The notes under the pieces were generated by a model. That model searched no databases. It had not been told where the DNA came from and saw only the letters and a program-made list of their open reading frames with translations. Positions 29,131-38,867 of a stretch of DNA of 45,536 nt are shown in pieces. Position 1 is the stretch's first letter. Each line of letters starts with the position of its first letter. The position numbers and the translations under genes are program-made. The DNA is taken from the NCBI GenBank assembly GCA_002449585.1, contig DJXD01000124.1:1-45536 (forward strand), written 5' to 3'. Origin of the DNA: Ruminococcus sp. UBA7013 (GTDB lineage Bacteria > Bacillota > Clostridia > Oscillospirales > Ruminococcaceae).

Positions 29131-32085
29131 ATGAAATCATTACGCAAACGATTATTAGGCGCAATGCTTGCCTGTGCTTTGCTGCTTCCGTCTGTTCCGG
29201 CAGGCATTACCCAGAAAATGACAGCATCCGCTGCTACAGCGAATTGGAAATTTGATTTCGGCGGTGCAGGTTGTTCTTCTGGTTATACAGAAGTCAAAGC
29301 TTCGACAGGATATAATAAATCTACTGGCTATGGCTTCGCTCAGACCGGAAATGTTTCTGATGTCAATGCCGGCGGAAGCGGTGCGGGAAGTGATGCCGTT
29401 TCTTTTAATTCTGATGATGCTGGAAATACGTTTAATGTGGATCTGCCCAATGGCCTTTATGAAGTCAAGGTAACTGTTGGCAATGCCCCTCGGTGTTCGA
29501 TCAAGATGGAAGGAATGCTCCAAATGATGAATCTGACTCGGCTCAATGCTACGGAAACCGTTCAGATCCCTGTCACAGATGGACAATTGAATATTCAGGC
29601 AGTCACAGGCATTACTAACGGTCAGCGGTCAATCTCTGCTATTGAGATCAAACAGCTGAATACAACAGGTGTGATGAATCCGCATCTCTGGATTTGCGGA
29701 GATTCTACCGTTGCAAATTATTATAATCAGGATGATACAGCTCAGCATGGATGGGGGCAGCTGATCGGGAATTATTTGAAAGGAACAGCTCTTGAAAATC
29801 ATGTGATCCGTAATATGGCAACATCGGGGCAATATGCAAAAGGATTTGTAGACGGCGGCCAATTTGATGCAATCGAAGCTTATGGAAAAGAAGGAGATTG
29901 CTATATTATTTCTATCGGTATTAATGATACAAATTATTCCAATGCTGATGAATATTATAATGTCGTGACGGATATGGTCAAACGTGCCAAGGCTAAGGGC
30001 ATGAAAGTGATTTTAGTCAAACAGCAAGGAAGGCGTGGAGATCTGACACGTTCTAAGCTTCTCTCAGGGCGTTGGTTTGGCGGTCAGCTGGATCAGATCG
30101 GAACAGAACAGAATGTGACTGTTCTTGATTTGTTTACCCCATGGCAGGAATTTGGTCTTTCTGTAGGATATGACGGCATGGCTGAATATTATGCTGCAAA
30201 TGATGATCTGCATCAAAGTATCAAAGGTTCATCCAAATTGGCGGAAATCATGGGCGGATTGCTCAAAGATGTTGATTTCTTAGAAGAAGGCGCAGAAATC
30301 ACATCAGAGCCATTCATGCTTAGAAATGGCAATTCCGGGCAGTATCTCACTGTTGATGGTGATGCAAAAGATGGAACAAATGTAGCACAGAGTGTGAACC
30401 CTGGTATTAATAATAAATCCGCTGTATGGAAAGCCGTACCCGCAGAGAATGGGTATTATCATATTTATAGCTGTGCAGGAGATGGCTCAAAGCTTTTGGA
30501 TCTTAGCTATGGTAATACTAAAAATGGTACAAATATCGGCATTTGGGGCGATACTGTCAATGATGCCCAGTTATTTAAATTTATCAAGCAGGAAAACGGC
30601 AGTTATATTATCACAACGAAAAATACAAAAGATAAGAGTGCAGTAGAAATTATTAATGCTTCTCAGGATAATAAGGCCAATGTACAGGAATGGGAACGCA
30701 ATGGACATGCCTGTCAGACATGGTTTATTGATAATGTCAAGATTTCTGAAACAGAAACAGGTCATCTCGGAGATGTGAATGGAGACGGCAAAATTAATAT
30801 CTATGATCAGATTTTGCTGAAAAAGCAGATCAGAAATCAGACTTTGACGCATCAATCAAGACTTGTTTCTGATCTAAATGGTGATGTCAATATTGATGCA
30901 AAAGATGTAAAACTATTGACAGATTTTCTCCATGGGAAGGGCATGGAAAACACGCAAACCGGAAAGAGTGTTTATTATGCCATAGATGCCGCCTATACAA
31001 GAGGCTACCGGGAAGATACTAATCTTGGATTTGCATCAGATGCCTATCTGAATCTTGATAATACTGTTGGGAGTTTTGTAGAATTCACCGTAAATGCTCC
31101 CAAAGCAGGCAATTATCTCTGTACATTCCATGTTGCAAATGGCAGTGCTAATAATCGTCAAATGAAAGTAGAAGTGAATGATAATACAAATTACTGGCTT
31201 CAGGATTTTCTATCAACATCCACCTGGACAAATTGGGAAGAAAGAGCGATTGTACTCCCACTCAATAAAGGATCAAATATGATCAGGCTGACATCTACCA
31301 CAGCAGAAGGAGGGCCTAATATTGATTATCTGCGGACGGAATGGACAGATGAACCCATTGCAGAAATCTATATTGAACCCGAACCAGAGCCAGAGCCGGA
31401 ACTCCAGAAACAAACTATTTATATTGCCGGAGATTCTACCGTACAAAGCTATAGAGCCAGCTATGCACCTCAGCAGGGGTGGGGCTATTATCTCGGCGGA
31501 TATTTTACAGATAATATTGTTGTTGCTAATCATTCCATTGCTGGCAGAAGTTCCAAGAGCTTTTATGATCAAGGCAGACTGCAAACCATTCTGGATGCCA
31601 TGAATCCGGGCGATTATTTGATGGTTCAGTTTGCAATTAATGATTCCGCCGCAAGCAATGCCGAACGCTATGCCCCAGTGTGCGGAAATGTGGATCATCC
31701 AACAGAAGGCTCTTATGAATGGTATATTGAAAAATATATTGAAGGCGCACAGGCAAAGGGCGGAACACCGATTCTTGTGACTACCGTCATTGGCCTGAAA
31801 GCCTATGCAAATGGGAAATTTGTAAATAGTTATACTAATTATTGCGATGCTTGCAAAGATATGGCAAAGAAATATAATATCCCCTGCATTGATCTCAATA
31901 CATTGATGGTAAATCATTATAATACTATTGGCTATGATGCCGCTTATCAATATCATCTGATCGGCGCAGTAGAAGGCTCTACAGATATGACACATTTCAC
32001 AGAAACCGGTGCAAATGCTGTTGCCGGACTTGTGGCAAATGCGATAAAAGGGCTGAATCTAGATATTTCTGCTCAGGTAAAATAA
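29131..32085 (+). CDS. Secreted double SGNH esterase with internal dockerin, ricin-type and CBM35-like domains
   Basis: A 984-aa extracellular protein. In order: signal peptide (1-35, ending ATASAA-like); beta domain (about 40-175); SGNH hydrolase 1 (about 184-388, GDSTVANYY, GINDTN and DDLHQS); ricin/CBM13-like lectin domain (about 395-540); type I dockerin (about 546-610, GDVNGDGKINIYDQILLKKQ and SDLNGDVNIDAKDVKLL); CBM35-like domain (about 617-742); a PEPEPEPE linker; SGNH 2 (about 758-980, GDSTVQSY, FAINDS, TDMTHF). The SGNH domains look like rhamnogalacturonan acetylesterases, removing acetyl groups from pectin. The dockerin implies cellulosome attachment; its internal position is unusual. 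AAAGGAGG precedes the ATG. Confidence 0.92.
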   Translation: MKSLRKRLLGAMLACALLLPSVPAGITQKMTASAATANWKFDFGGAGCSSGYTEVKASTGYNKSTGYGFAQTGNVSDVNAGGSGAGSDAVSFNSDDAGNTFNVDLPNGLYEVKVTVGNAPRCSIKMEGMLQMMNLTRLNATETVQIPVTDGQLNIQAVTGITNGQRSISAIEIKQLNTTGVMNPHLWICGDSTVANYYNQDDTAQHGWGQLIGNYLKGTALENHVIRNMATSGQYAKGFVDGGQFDAIEAYGKEGDCYIISIGINDTNYSNADEYYNVVTDMVKRAKAKGMKVILVKQQGRRGDLTRSKLLSGRWFGGQLDQIGTEQNVTVLDLFTPWQEFGLSVGYDGMAEYYAANDDLHQSIKGSSKLAEIMGGLLKDVDFLEEGAEITSEPFMLRNGNSGQYLTVDGDAKDGTNVAQSVNPGINNKSAVWKAVPAENGYYHIYSCAGDGSKLLDLSYGNTKNGTNIGIWGDTVNDAQLFKFIKQENGSYIITTKNTKDKSAVEIINASQDNKANVQEWERNGHACQTWFIDNVKISETETGHLGDVNGDGKINIYDQILLKKQIRNQTLTHQSRLVSDLNGDVNIDAKDVKLLTDFLHGKGMENTQTGKSVYYAIDAAYTRGYREDTNLGFASDAYLNLDNTVGSFVEFTVNAPKAGNYLCTFHVANGSANNRQMKVEVNDNTNYWLQDFLSTSTWTNWEERAIVLPLNKGSNMIRLTSTTAEGGPNIDYLRTEWTDEPIAEIYIEPEPEPEPELQKQTIYIAGDSTVQSYRASYAPQQGWGYYLGGYFTDNIVVANHSIAGRSSKSFYDQGRLQTILDAMNPGDYLMVQFAINDSAASNAERYAPVCGNVDHPTEGSYEWYIEKYIEGAQAKGGTPILVTTVIGLKAYANGKFVNSYTNYCDACKDMAKKYNIPCIDLNTLMVNHYNTIGYDAAYQYHLIGAVEGSTDMTHFTETGANAVAGLVANAIKGLNLDISAQVK

Positions 32086-32096
32086 ATTGATCAAAA

Positions 32097-32124
32097 ATTG
32101 CCCGGCTGGTTGGCCGGGCATTTG
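32097..32124. terminator. Bidirectional terminator between convergent genes
   Basis: GCCCGGC/GCCGGGC stem (32100-32106 and 32113-32119). On the minus strand it is followed by AATTTTTG, the better terminator direction, ending the Hsp70 operon. Confidence 0.8.
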
Positions 32125-32128
32125 TGAT

Positions 32129-34939
32129 TTATACATTGTCGATTTTGGTAAGCAGGAATCTTTCATCATCTTCATTGAGCTGAACGCCATTCAGCATTTT
32201 CAAAGTCACTTGTTTGGCTTTGATATATTTATGAGGTTCATAGTAATAATCATTTACAGCTTCAATAATGCTGATGATTTCATAAAGCTTTGCAGTATCA
32301 TACCAAGGATGATATCTTTGATCACAGATCCAGCCGATGGCAAGAATACAGCAAACAAGCTCCTCACTGCCCAGATTTCTTGATAAAATCGCATCACAAA
32401 GCAATGAAGCAATATTCTGTTCTTTCTCTTCCGAAATCAGTTCAGGGGGACAGCTGCTTTTCATCAATGCCATGCCGATAGCATGGGAACTGGCCTGAAT
32501 ATGGCTCTTTGTTTTGTTATTTACTTTTCTGACATCTTCTTTCAGGACAGAAAGAATCATGTCGATATTGGCATGTCTTCTCCCAAAAGTAAACATGCAT
32601 GCATGAAGATAACGAGCATCTTTCTGATGCAGGGTAGCAATCCGGGCAAGCTGGGAAGGATTGGCGCAGATGCTGAGGGCATGAATGGCCTGAATATTAG
32701 TATTGACCGAAGAGCCAGTAGTTTTGCCAAACCCTGAAATGACACCGCTGATCTGTCCCATGCAGATTTTAGAAAGCCTGTCAAGCTGAGAAGCATTCCA
32801 TTCTGTGCCGATTTTCCGGGCAATTGTGAAAAATCGTTCTCTTGTTTTATCCGGATAATTAGATTCTAATACTTTCAGGATTTCATCAGCAAAGTCAGCT
32901 TTATTCTTTGCGGAACAGATGGCTTTCACACTGACCTCGATTCTCTGCCGGACGCTATTTTTATTATTATTCCGATTATTTTCATTATTGCACAGCTGGA
33001 GCAGACTGGAAACATAATTTTTAGGATTTAATACATTTTGGGCACGAGTGACAAGCTTGATCTTGGTTTCAGAACTGGTAGATTTATCAATCGAAATTTC
33101 TGTCTGGCATTTTTCCAGAATAAAATTGCCTTCTAAATCAGAGCTTGTCCATGCTTGAATAGAAATCACTTTATTTCTTCCCATATAAATTTGAAAAGAG
33201 ACATATGCGCCATTTTTATAAGATTTATTGAATGTAATATTGCCGGAAGAAATTTTCCTGTAAGTATTATCCAGATTTCGGCTCTGGATAGGAATCGAAA
33301 CTTTTGGCTGACCTGGATTGATATAAAATCCTCTCATGATTTCAGATTTATATGGAAGTGCGGCACTGCTGGGGATGATTTCCTGTACTGCACCATGACT
33401 CAGGCCAATATATAAGGCATCATTAAGAATATTACTGCCCCATTCAATCGCCGGTGGTCTGACAAAATTCGATGTACGAGAGGGAGACGGCTTTTTTTCA
33501 TAATCCGTCCGGATCGTGCTTTCTCCGTGCTCTGTTTTCATATCATCCTCCAGCAGACTGCCGTATTTATTAAGATAATAATGATAAACAGCCGCACCCC
33601 TTGCAACAGCAAGATCCGGATCAAGCGCAACTATCGGATCAAAGCCGAAAAATTTTTTCAGCCGATCAATGATCATGTAGAATTTAGACATACCACCGTT
33701 TACAATTACTTCATCTACTGTGATATGATCTGTGCCGAGCTTCTGAGCCGCTTTCTGGAGAACGTCCAGAATCGGATAGATAATATTTTTCGTTTTTTCA
33801 GCAGGAATATTTTCCAGATGATGATAATCATCAAATGCAAGATCTTCCCCCATAAAGACGGATAAAATTTCTTCAATCTGTTCTTTTGTGAAATCATCGC
33901 CGTAAGAATAGCCAATTCCTCCCATGTTGCCGCCTACGGGGAATGTCTCTTCTTCTTCCTCCCAGTCATTCCAGCCAGAAACGGCATCAGGGTCATAATC
34001 CTGACCATATTTTTCATTCAGCTCTAGTTTGAGATTTTCTGCATAGACACGGAATTGTGCCATAATAACCTCTTCTTCTTTCCGGAGCTTCTGCACGACT
34101 TCTTTGCTGTTCTGATATTGTCTCAAATAATGCTGATACATGACTTTGGCAATTTCATTATCAAAATCATCTCCCCCCAAAAGGGTATAGCGATTTGTGG
34201 CAATCTCATCTACTTTGAGAATATCTTCCATACCTTCCCGACGCTGAATTTCATGCATGGTGATATCCAGTGTTCCGCCGCCAAGATCAAAAACCAGAAC
34301 ACGCTTTTTAGAACTTAGATCAATAATATGACTGGAAATTTCTCCGTTATGGATCTGATTAATCAGATCATAAATCACGGCATTGGGTTCAGAAAGCAGA
34401 ATGGGCTTTTCACTTCCATCAGCATTTTTTACATGTATTCCGGCGAGTGCGGCCGCATCTCTGGTTGCTTGACACATAGAGGGATCAAAATTAGCAGGTA
34501 CAGTAATAATAGCATCTTCGATATGATAGCGTGTCATGCGAGAGGCTTCTTTGATCAGATGGCTAAGAATCCGGGAAGCGATTTCGGCCGGTGTTTTATC
34601 CGGAATATCCGGGGAAAGTCCCTGCGCAAGTGGTTCACCCATCTGGCTTTTAATCGATTTGGAAACCAGATGCGGCCGAAGCGGATATTGTCTCTTTGCA
34701 AAATCGCCTACAATCGGCTCATAGTTCTTTTCCTGACGATAATAAATACAGGAAGGAAGCGTAGATTTTCGTTCATTGCTCAGCTTGTTTTCTCCGGTGA
34801 CACTGTAAATATCACAAGGCCGGGGCACATCCAGCACTTTGCTGACAATATTTCCATTCGGCTTTTCATTGATAATGGCAATAACGGAGTTTGTCGTTCC
34901 AAGATCAATGCCGACATATAAAGCATCTGATTTCAGCAT
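32129..34939 (-). CDS. Non-canonical Hsp70-family ATPase with long helical C-terminus
   Basis: A 936-aa Hsp70-like protein, half again as long as DnaK. ATPase motifs: phosphate 1 VGIDLGTTNSVIAII (about 9-23), ILSEPNAVIYDL, phosphate 2 VLVFDLGGGTLDITM, and adenosine motif VIVNGGMSKFYMI. The ATPase domain carries an acidic and glycine-rich insert (WNDWEEEEETFPVGGNMGG). A beta-rich substrate-binding-like region spans about 500-620. The last 300 residues are alpha-helical and HEAT-like, replacing the normal lid. It overlaps the GrpE-like gene by 7 bp and is the last gene of a three-gene operon with an MBL hydrolase. Not the housekeeping DnaK: no dnaJ is present and the C-terminal EEVD/lid region is missing. 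Confidence 0.88.
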   Translation of the reverse strand: MLKSDALYVGIDLGTTNSVIAIINEKPNGNIVSKVLDVPRPCDIYSVTGENKLSNERKSTLPSCIYYRQEKNYEPIVGDFAKRQYPLRPHLVSKSIKSQMGEPLAQGLSPDIPDKTPAEIASRILSHLIKEASRMTRYHIEDAIITVPANFDPSMCQATRDAAALAGIHVKNADGSEKPILLSEPNAVIYDLINQIHNGEISSHIIDLSSKKRVLVFDLGGGTLDITMHEIQRREGMEDILKVDEIATNRYTLLGGDDFDNEIAKVMYQHYLRQYQNSKEVVQKLRKEEEVIMAQFRVYAENLKLELNEKYGQDYDPDAVSGWNDWEEEEETFPVGGNMGGIGYSYGDDFTKEQIEEILSVFMGEDLAFDDYHHLENIPAEKTKNIIYPILDVLQKAAQKLGTDHITVDEVIVNGGMSKFYMIIDRLKKFFGFDPIVALDPDLAVARGAAVYHYYLNKYGSLLEDDMKTEHGESTIRTDYEKKPSPSRTSNFVRPPAIEWGSNILNDALYIGLSHGAVQEIIPSSAALPYKSEIMRGFYINPGQPKVSIPIQSRNLDNTYRKISSGNITFNKSYKNGAYVSFQIYMGRNKVISIQAWTSSDLEGNFILEKCQTEISIDKSTSSETKIKLVTRAQNVLNPKNYVSSLLQLCNNENNRNNNKNSVRQRIEVSVKAICSAKNKADFADEILKVLESNYPDKTRERFFTIARKIGTEWNASQLDRLSKICMGQISGVISGFGKTTGSSVNTNIQAIHALSICANPSQLARIATLHQKDARYLHACMFTFGRRHANIDMILSVLKEDVRKVNNKTKSHIQASSHAIGMALMKSSCPPELISEEKEQNIASLLCDAILSRNLGSEELVCCILAIGWICDQRYHPWYDTAKLYEIISIIEAVNDYYYEPHKYIKAKQVTLKMLNGVQLNEDDERFLLTKIDNV

Positions 34940-36027
34940 TCATTTTCCTCCTTTACACGAGGTCTGGAAATCTGGATTTCTTTATCTTTATAAATCCAGC
35001 CCGGAGAAATCACACGGACAATTTTCTTTTCTTCCGGAGAACTGAACGGAGAGCCTTCATAATTGCAAAATTCAATATCGGCCGCTGTCACTTCTTCCAG
35101 TGCATCCACTTTCATGATCGGATCAATATGATTATCTTTTACAAATTGAATCAGCTTTTTGACCATGATAATCAAGCCATTGATTTCAAGCGGAAGTTCA
35201 TAATTCTGTTTGCGAAGTTCTGCAATGCCACGACGACTGAGCAGAAGTTCATCTAGAATAAATCCATATTTTTCAGAATTCAGTCTTGCAAAAAAATCTG
35301 TCATTTCGCTGATTTTGCTGGCTTCGAGCTGTTCATCAAATTCATCCTGCAAATCTTTGAGCATGAGATCCGTTCTTTCTAATTTATGCTCCAGACGGTT
35401 GATCATGCGTTCTGCTTCTTCCAGTGAAATGCTCAGTTCTTTCCGGCTTCTGACTTTGCCTGAATCCATGCTATAGCCATAAACATCGCATAATATATCT
35501 GAAATATCATCTACAATGGCTTTTGAGAGTGTATCTCCCAGATACTGCATATTTTCTTTATCATTCAAAGCATTCATTTCGGGATATTTTTCATAGATCA
35601 TAACAGCAATGATCCGATCCCATGATTTATGACCTCCGCATTTTTGACCCAGTTCTTTCCGTTTTCTTTCATATCGCTGAAATGCTTTTTCATCTCCCTG
35701 TGCAGCTGCGCCGAAATTTCTTGCAACATCATAGGCCAGACGAAACAGATCTTTTCTTTCATGAGGATTGGCCAGCCGTCTTCCACGGAAAAGGGCAATC
35801 ACATCATCTCCGAACAGATCATAGCCATATTCATGATTCAGAATTCTGGCGCATTTTGTCGGAGAAATTTCAAAATCCGTATACACCACAGCGAAAATTC
35901 TGTTTTCCAAAATAATAGAATTTACGGCTTTTACCCCAGCACGTTTTTTCCTGTTAAGCATTGCTTCATGAATGCTTTCCAGTACTTTTTGAAATTTAGG
36001 ATGCGTCCTATTTGTTCCATTTGCCAT
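34933..36027 (-). CDS. Hypothetical protein with GrpE-like C-terminal half
   Basis: A 364-aa protein. Residues 1-195 are a novel alpha/beta domain (AVNSIILENRIFAVVYTDFE, YGYDLFGDDVIALFRG). About 200-250 is a long charged coiled coil (SLEEAERMINRLEHKLERTD). The C-terminus, about 255-355, follows the GrpE layout: helical bundle (LIQFVKDNHIDPI) then a beta end EFCNYEGSPFSSPEE, IVRVISPGWIYKDKEIQISR, where GrpE has its GY...RPA.V strand. With an Hsp70 gene overlapping by 7 bp, a nucleotide-exchange role is a reasonable inference. The ATG at 36027 follows AAAGGAG by 11 bp; an upstream in-frame start is rejected. Confidence 0.7.
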   Translation of the reverse strand: MANGTNRTHPKFQKVLESIHEAMLNRKKRAGVKAVNSIILENRIFAVVYTDFEISPTKCARILNHEYGYDLFGDDVIALFRGRRLANPHERKDLFRLAYDVARNFGAAAQGDEKAFQRYERKRKELGQKCGGHKSWDRIIAVMIYEKYPEMNALNDKENMQYLGDTLSKAIVDDISDILCDVYGYSMDSGKVRSRKELSISLEEAERMINRLEHKLERTDLMLKDLQDEFDEQLEASKISEMTDFFARLNSEKYGFILDELLLSRRGIAELRKQNYELPLEINGLIIMVKKLIQFVKDNHIDPIMKVDALEEVTAADIEFCNYEGSPFSSPEEKKIVRVISPGWIYKDKEIQISRPRVKEENEC

Positions 36028-36047
36028 AATTATACATTCTCCTTTGA

Positions 36048-37208
36048 TTATAATTGATAAATTTCTGATTCTTCCGCAAAAATGCACTGTGTACGACATT
36101 CACCATCAAGCAGCAATTCCTGTTCAATCGTGTCATCAAAGACATTCATCGGCGGAGCACAATGCACCAGAATCGCCTGCGCCGGATTGATGCGCTTGAT
36201 TAATTTTTTCATCTGTGCAAAATCTTCATGCAATGAAAAATCAATCATTCTGTTTTCATGATATAAAAACTGCCAGTTTGAAGAAGCTTCTGCTGTCAGG
36301 TAAATATGCGGCTGTTCCGGCATATCATCCCCCATAATATAATTATCTATATTATTCATCACAGGAATAGAAAGCCGTTCCATTTTTTCCACAATCTTCA
36401 TGACAGAAGCGTCGATATAAATCGGCACATGTTCCTGATTTACCATGTTCAGCATACTCAGAAATTCGATCCCTTTGCTAAGCTGTCCGGTACTGCACAG
36501 AATGGATCTGCCTGTATTTCTGACAAATTGAATCACATCCAGTGCTTTTTGCTCCAGTTCATTGCCAGCATTTCGGATATAATGCGGATGTTTGGCATGT
36601 AATCCGCACATGATCAGCGTATCAATCCGGATATTTTCCGGAAGGAGACAGCCCTCTGTTAATGCTGTTCGATCCAGGGAATAATCACCAGTATACAGAA
36701 TATTTCTGCCGTGATACTGAAACAGCATCATCATTGCGCCGGGAATATGGCCTGCCGGAAAAAACTGCACCTGATAATTTTCAAACTGCAATGTTTTCAT
36801 ATAACTGACAGGGGTGATTCTGGAAAACAGATTCTGAATTGCAAGCCGTTTTTGTTCTCCATGACGGGAATCAGAAAAAGCCGCTCGATCATATAGCTGA
36901 TATTCTGAAAGCAATGCAGTGATTTCTGTCATATAGACATTTGCATGACCTGCTTCCTGCATGACATAAGGCAATGCGCCGACATGATCCGTATGTGCAT
37001 GAGAAATATAAATCTGATTGAGCTGACTCATGCTTTGCATGAATGAAGTTCTGAGAAGTGCATAAAAATCAGGAGAAAAAACGATTTGATTATTTTTTCC
37101 TGTACCTGCATCTAATAAAAGATTCATATTTCCAAGCCGGAGATAATAACAGCTTGCGCCAACACGCTGCGCCCCTCCCAAAGCCATGAAAAATATTTTA
37201 TCAGTCAA
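36048..37208 (-). CDS. MBL-fold metallo-hydrolase, beta-CASP/RNase J-like
   Basis: A 386-aa metallo-beta-lactamase-fold protein. Metal motifs: ISHAHTDHVGALPYV (HxHxDH), PAGHIPGAMM and LYTGDYSLDRT. A beta-CASP-like insert follows (SILCSTGQLSKGIEFLSMLN) and the closing histidine lies in ILVHCAPPMN. This is the layout of RNA-processing MBL nucleases, though shorter than RNase J and without its C-terminal domain. The start is a TTG at 37208 with GGAGG 7 bp upstream; earlier in-frame ATGs lie in or before the promoter. It is first in an operon with the GrpE-like and Hsp70-like genes (gap 20 bp, then overlap). Confidence 0.85.
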   Translation of the reverse strand: MTDKIFFMALGGAQRVGASCYYLRLGNMNLLLDAGTGKNNQIVFSPDFYALLRTSFMQSMSQLNQIYISHAHTDHVGALPYVMQEAGHANVYMTEITALLSEYQLYDRAAFSDSRHGEQKRLAIQNLFSRITPVSYMKTLQFENYQVQFFPAGHIPGAMMMLFQYHGRNILYTGDYSLDRTALTEGCLLPENIRIDTLIMCGLHAKHPHYIRNAGNELEQKALDVIQFVRNTGRSILCSTGQLSKGIEFLSMLNMVNQEHVPIYIDASVMKIVEKMERLSIPVMNNIDNYIMGDDMPEQPHIYLTAEASSNWQFLYHENRMIDFSLHEDFAQMKKLIKRINPAQAILVHCAPPMNVFDDTIEQELLLDGECRTQCIFAEESEIYQL

Positions 37209-37245
37209 AATTATCCCTCCTTCATCTGTATAAATTATAATTTTA

Positions 37246-37274
37246 ATTATAGCACGAAAAAAATAAAAAGTCAA
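37246..37274 (-). promoter_or_regulatory. Promoter of the MBL/GrpE-like/Hsp70 operon
   Basis: Minus-strand -35 TTGACT (37269-37274), 17-bp spacer, -10 TATAAT (37246-37251). It is a housekeeping-type promoter; no CIRCE (HrcA) repeat is visible, so this Hsp70 is not under classical heat-shock control here. Confidence 0.88.
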
Positions 37275-37299
37275 GCATATTTTTGTCATAATTGCCGAA

Positions 37300-37346
37300 T
37301 CGAAAAATAAAGAAAACTGCTGTATCAAAATGACTGATACAGCAGT
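37300..37346 (-). terminator. Terminator of the DUF4353 lipoprotein gene
   Basis: A 12-bp perfect stem ACTGCTGTATCA/TGATACAGCAGT (37316-37327 and 37335-37346), followed on the minus strand by TTTTCTTTATTTTT. Confidence 0.9.
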
Positions 37347-37365
37347 CTTGTTCATATGCATAAAA

Positions 37366-38814
37366 TTACATCATGTTACCAAAATTTCTGTGTCCGTTCC
37401 GATTTCCGCCACCCGGCATATTTCCTCCGGGCATTCCTCCACCGAATCCGCCGCCGCCGGGCATCATAGATTGTGGAATTTCAGAAACCTGTTCCCCATT
37501 GATGATGATCGTACCGCCATTATATTCAGCAGACATGTCATAATCAAAAGAAGAAGTTGGGGCTGTGATATTAATATTGCCGTTATTTACATAGATATAG
37601 CCATTAGAATCAATTGCATCAGTATCTCCCTGCCCCATGATCACAGTTGTATCACCGCCATTGAATTCAATCGTGACTGTATAAGCATTGCTTTTTTTAG
37701 TAGCATTGATACCATCATCAGAGGCCTGAATATCAATTGTACCGCCATTAATTTGAATATAAGTAGCTTCCATTCCTTCGGCAGAGGTGATATTGAAGTT
37801 TCCGCCATCAATCTGTAAAATACTTGTTGCTTGAATGCCATTACTAGCGGAATTGATTGTAAATGTACCATCAGCGATATAAATAAAGCCTTCGGATTCA
37901 TCATTTTCACAATGCAGAGCATCTTTATTTGTATTAATCGTGAAAGTACCGCCACAGATTAAAATAGAATCATTTGCCTCTATTGCATCGGATGCAGAAT
38001 TGATTGTATAATTTCCGCCGGTAAATTTCAGATCATCTTTACAAGAAATCCCATTTCCAGCAGAAGAAATAATATTCAGCGTTCCAAGGCCATTGCATAC
38101 AAGATCTTCTTTTGCATAAATAACAGCATCGGTATTTGTTTCACCATCAGCAGTGAAGTTTCCGGAAACGGTCAACGTATTTTCGCTATTGGTAGTTGTG
38201 ATAAATACTTTATCAGCAGAGATAGCATAAATAACGGGGAAATTTGCATTTGTAACATTCAGGCCATCGAGAACAAGCTGAATTTTTGATTCTTTATCGG
38301 CTTCAATTCGAATAGTACAATCTTCTGCTGTACCGCTGATGACATAAACACCAGCTTCTGTGATCGAAATGGTATTATGATCAGAAACAGTGAGATAGTT
38401 TGCTTCTGTGAGATCGGCTGTTTGCTGGAGATCACGAGAAGAGAAGAAATCCGTTGTATCCAGTATTCCATTTGTATTGCTGATATAAGATGCAGTGACC
38501 ACAGAGGGGCTTTCTGTTGGGGAGGGGATTTCGGCTGTTTCGGAAGCTTCTGTAGAAATTTCATCAGCTATTTCTGTTGTTTCTTCTGTAGGAGTGGTAT
38601 TAATATCAAATGTGATAGTTTCTCTGGCAGGTGCTTCAGAGATTTCTTCAGTAGAAACGGTAGTTTCTTCGGCAGATGTTTCTGTATCAGCGGATACTGC
38701 TGGAATTTCAGCGGTCATGCTTTCCGTCATATCTGTGGAAACGGAATTGCATCCGGTTGCCATAATCGCAAATATTGCGCTCAGTATCATCATCATCATA
38801 GTATTTTTTTTCAT
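37366..38814 (-). CDS. Carbohydrate-binding DUF4353 (Cthe_2159-like) lipoprotein
   Basis: A 482-aa surface lipoprotein. Signal peptide with lipobox MATGC (Cys about residue 22), a Thr/Glu/Ser-rich spacer to about 110, then a parallel beta-helix built of repeats of the type GNYTINSASDAIEAND and GTFTINSASNGIQATS, as in the DUF4353 family of pectin/cellulose-binding proteins. The C-terminus is a Gly/Met/Asn-rich tail (GGGFGGGMPGGN). It probably binds plant polysaccharide at the cell surface. GAAAGGAAG precedes the ATG. The -10 TATAAT is at 38862-38867 with a weak -35. Confidence 0.88.
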   Translation of the reverse strand: MKKNTMMMMILSAIFAIMATGCNSVSTDMTESMTAEIPAVSADTETSAEETTVSTEEISEAPARETITFDINTTPTEETTEIADEISTEASETAEIPSPTESPSVVTASYISNTNGILDTTDFFSSRDLQQTADLTEANYLTVSDHNTISITEAGVYVISGTAEDCTIRIEADKESKIQLVLDGLNVTNANFPVIYAISADKVFITTTNSENTLTVSGNFTADGETNTDAVIYAKEDLVCNGLGTLNIISSAGNGISCKDDLKFTGGNYTINSASDAIEANDSILICGGTFTINTNKDALHCENDESEGFIYIADGTFTINSASNGIQATSILQIDGGNFNITSAEGMEATYIQINGGTIDIQASDDGINATKKSNAYTVTIEFNGGDTTVIMGQGDTDAIDSNGYIYVNNGNINITAPTSSFDYDMSAEYNGGTIIINGEQVSEIPQSMMPGGGGFGGGMPGGNMPGGGNRNGHRNFGNMM

Positions 38815-38861
38815 AAAATCGCTTCCTTTCAGGTTTGTTATGAATTTGTTTCATTATCTGT

Positions 38862-38867
38862 ATTATA
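38862..38867 (-). promoter_or_regulatory. -10 box of the DUF4353 gene
   Basis: TATAAT on the minus strand, 48 bp before the ATG. The hexamer 17 bp upstream (TTATTT) is a poor -35. Confidence 0.4.

Noticed and set aside
31273..31995. 240-codon minus-strand open frame antisense to the second SGNH domain
   Set aside because: Cys/Ile-rich shadow of a well-supported coding region.
34328..34921. 197-codon plus-strand open frame antisense to the Hsp70 gene
   Set aside because: The opposite strand encodes the clear ATPase motifs, and this frame has no initiation signal.
32129..34939. Housekeeping DnaK
   Set aside because: Too long, carries an acidic insert, lacks the normal lid region, and has no dnaJ, hrcA or CIRCE element nearby.
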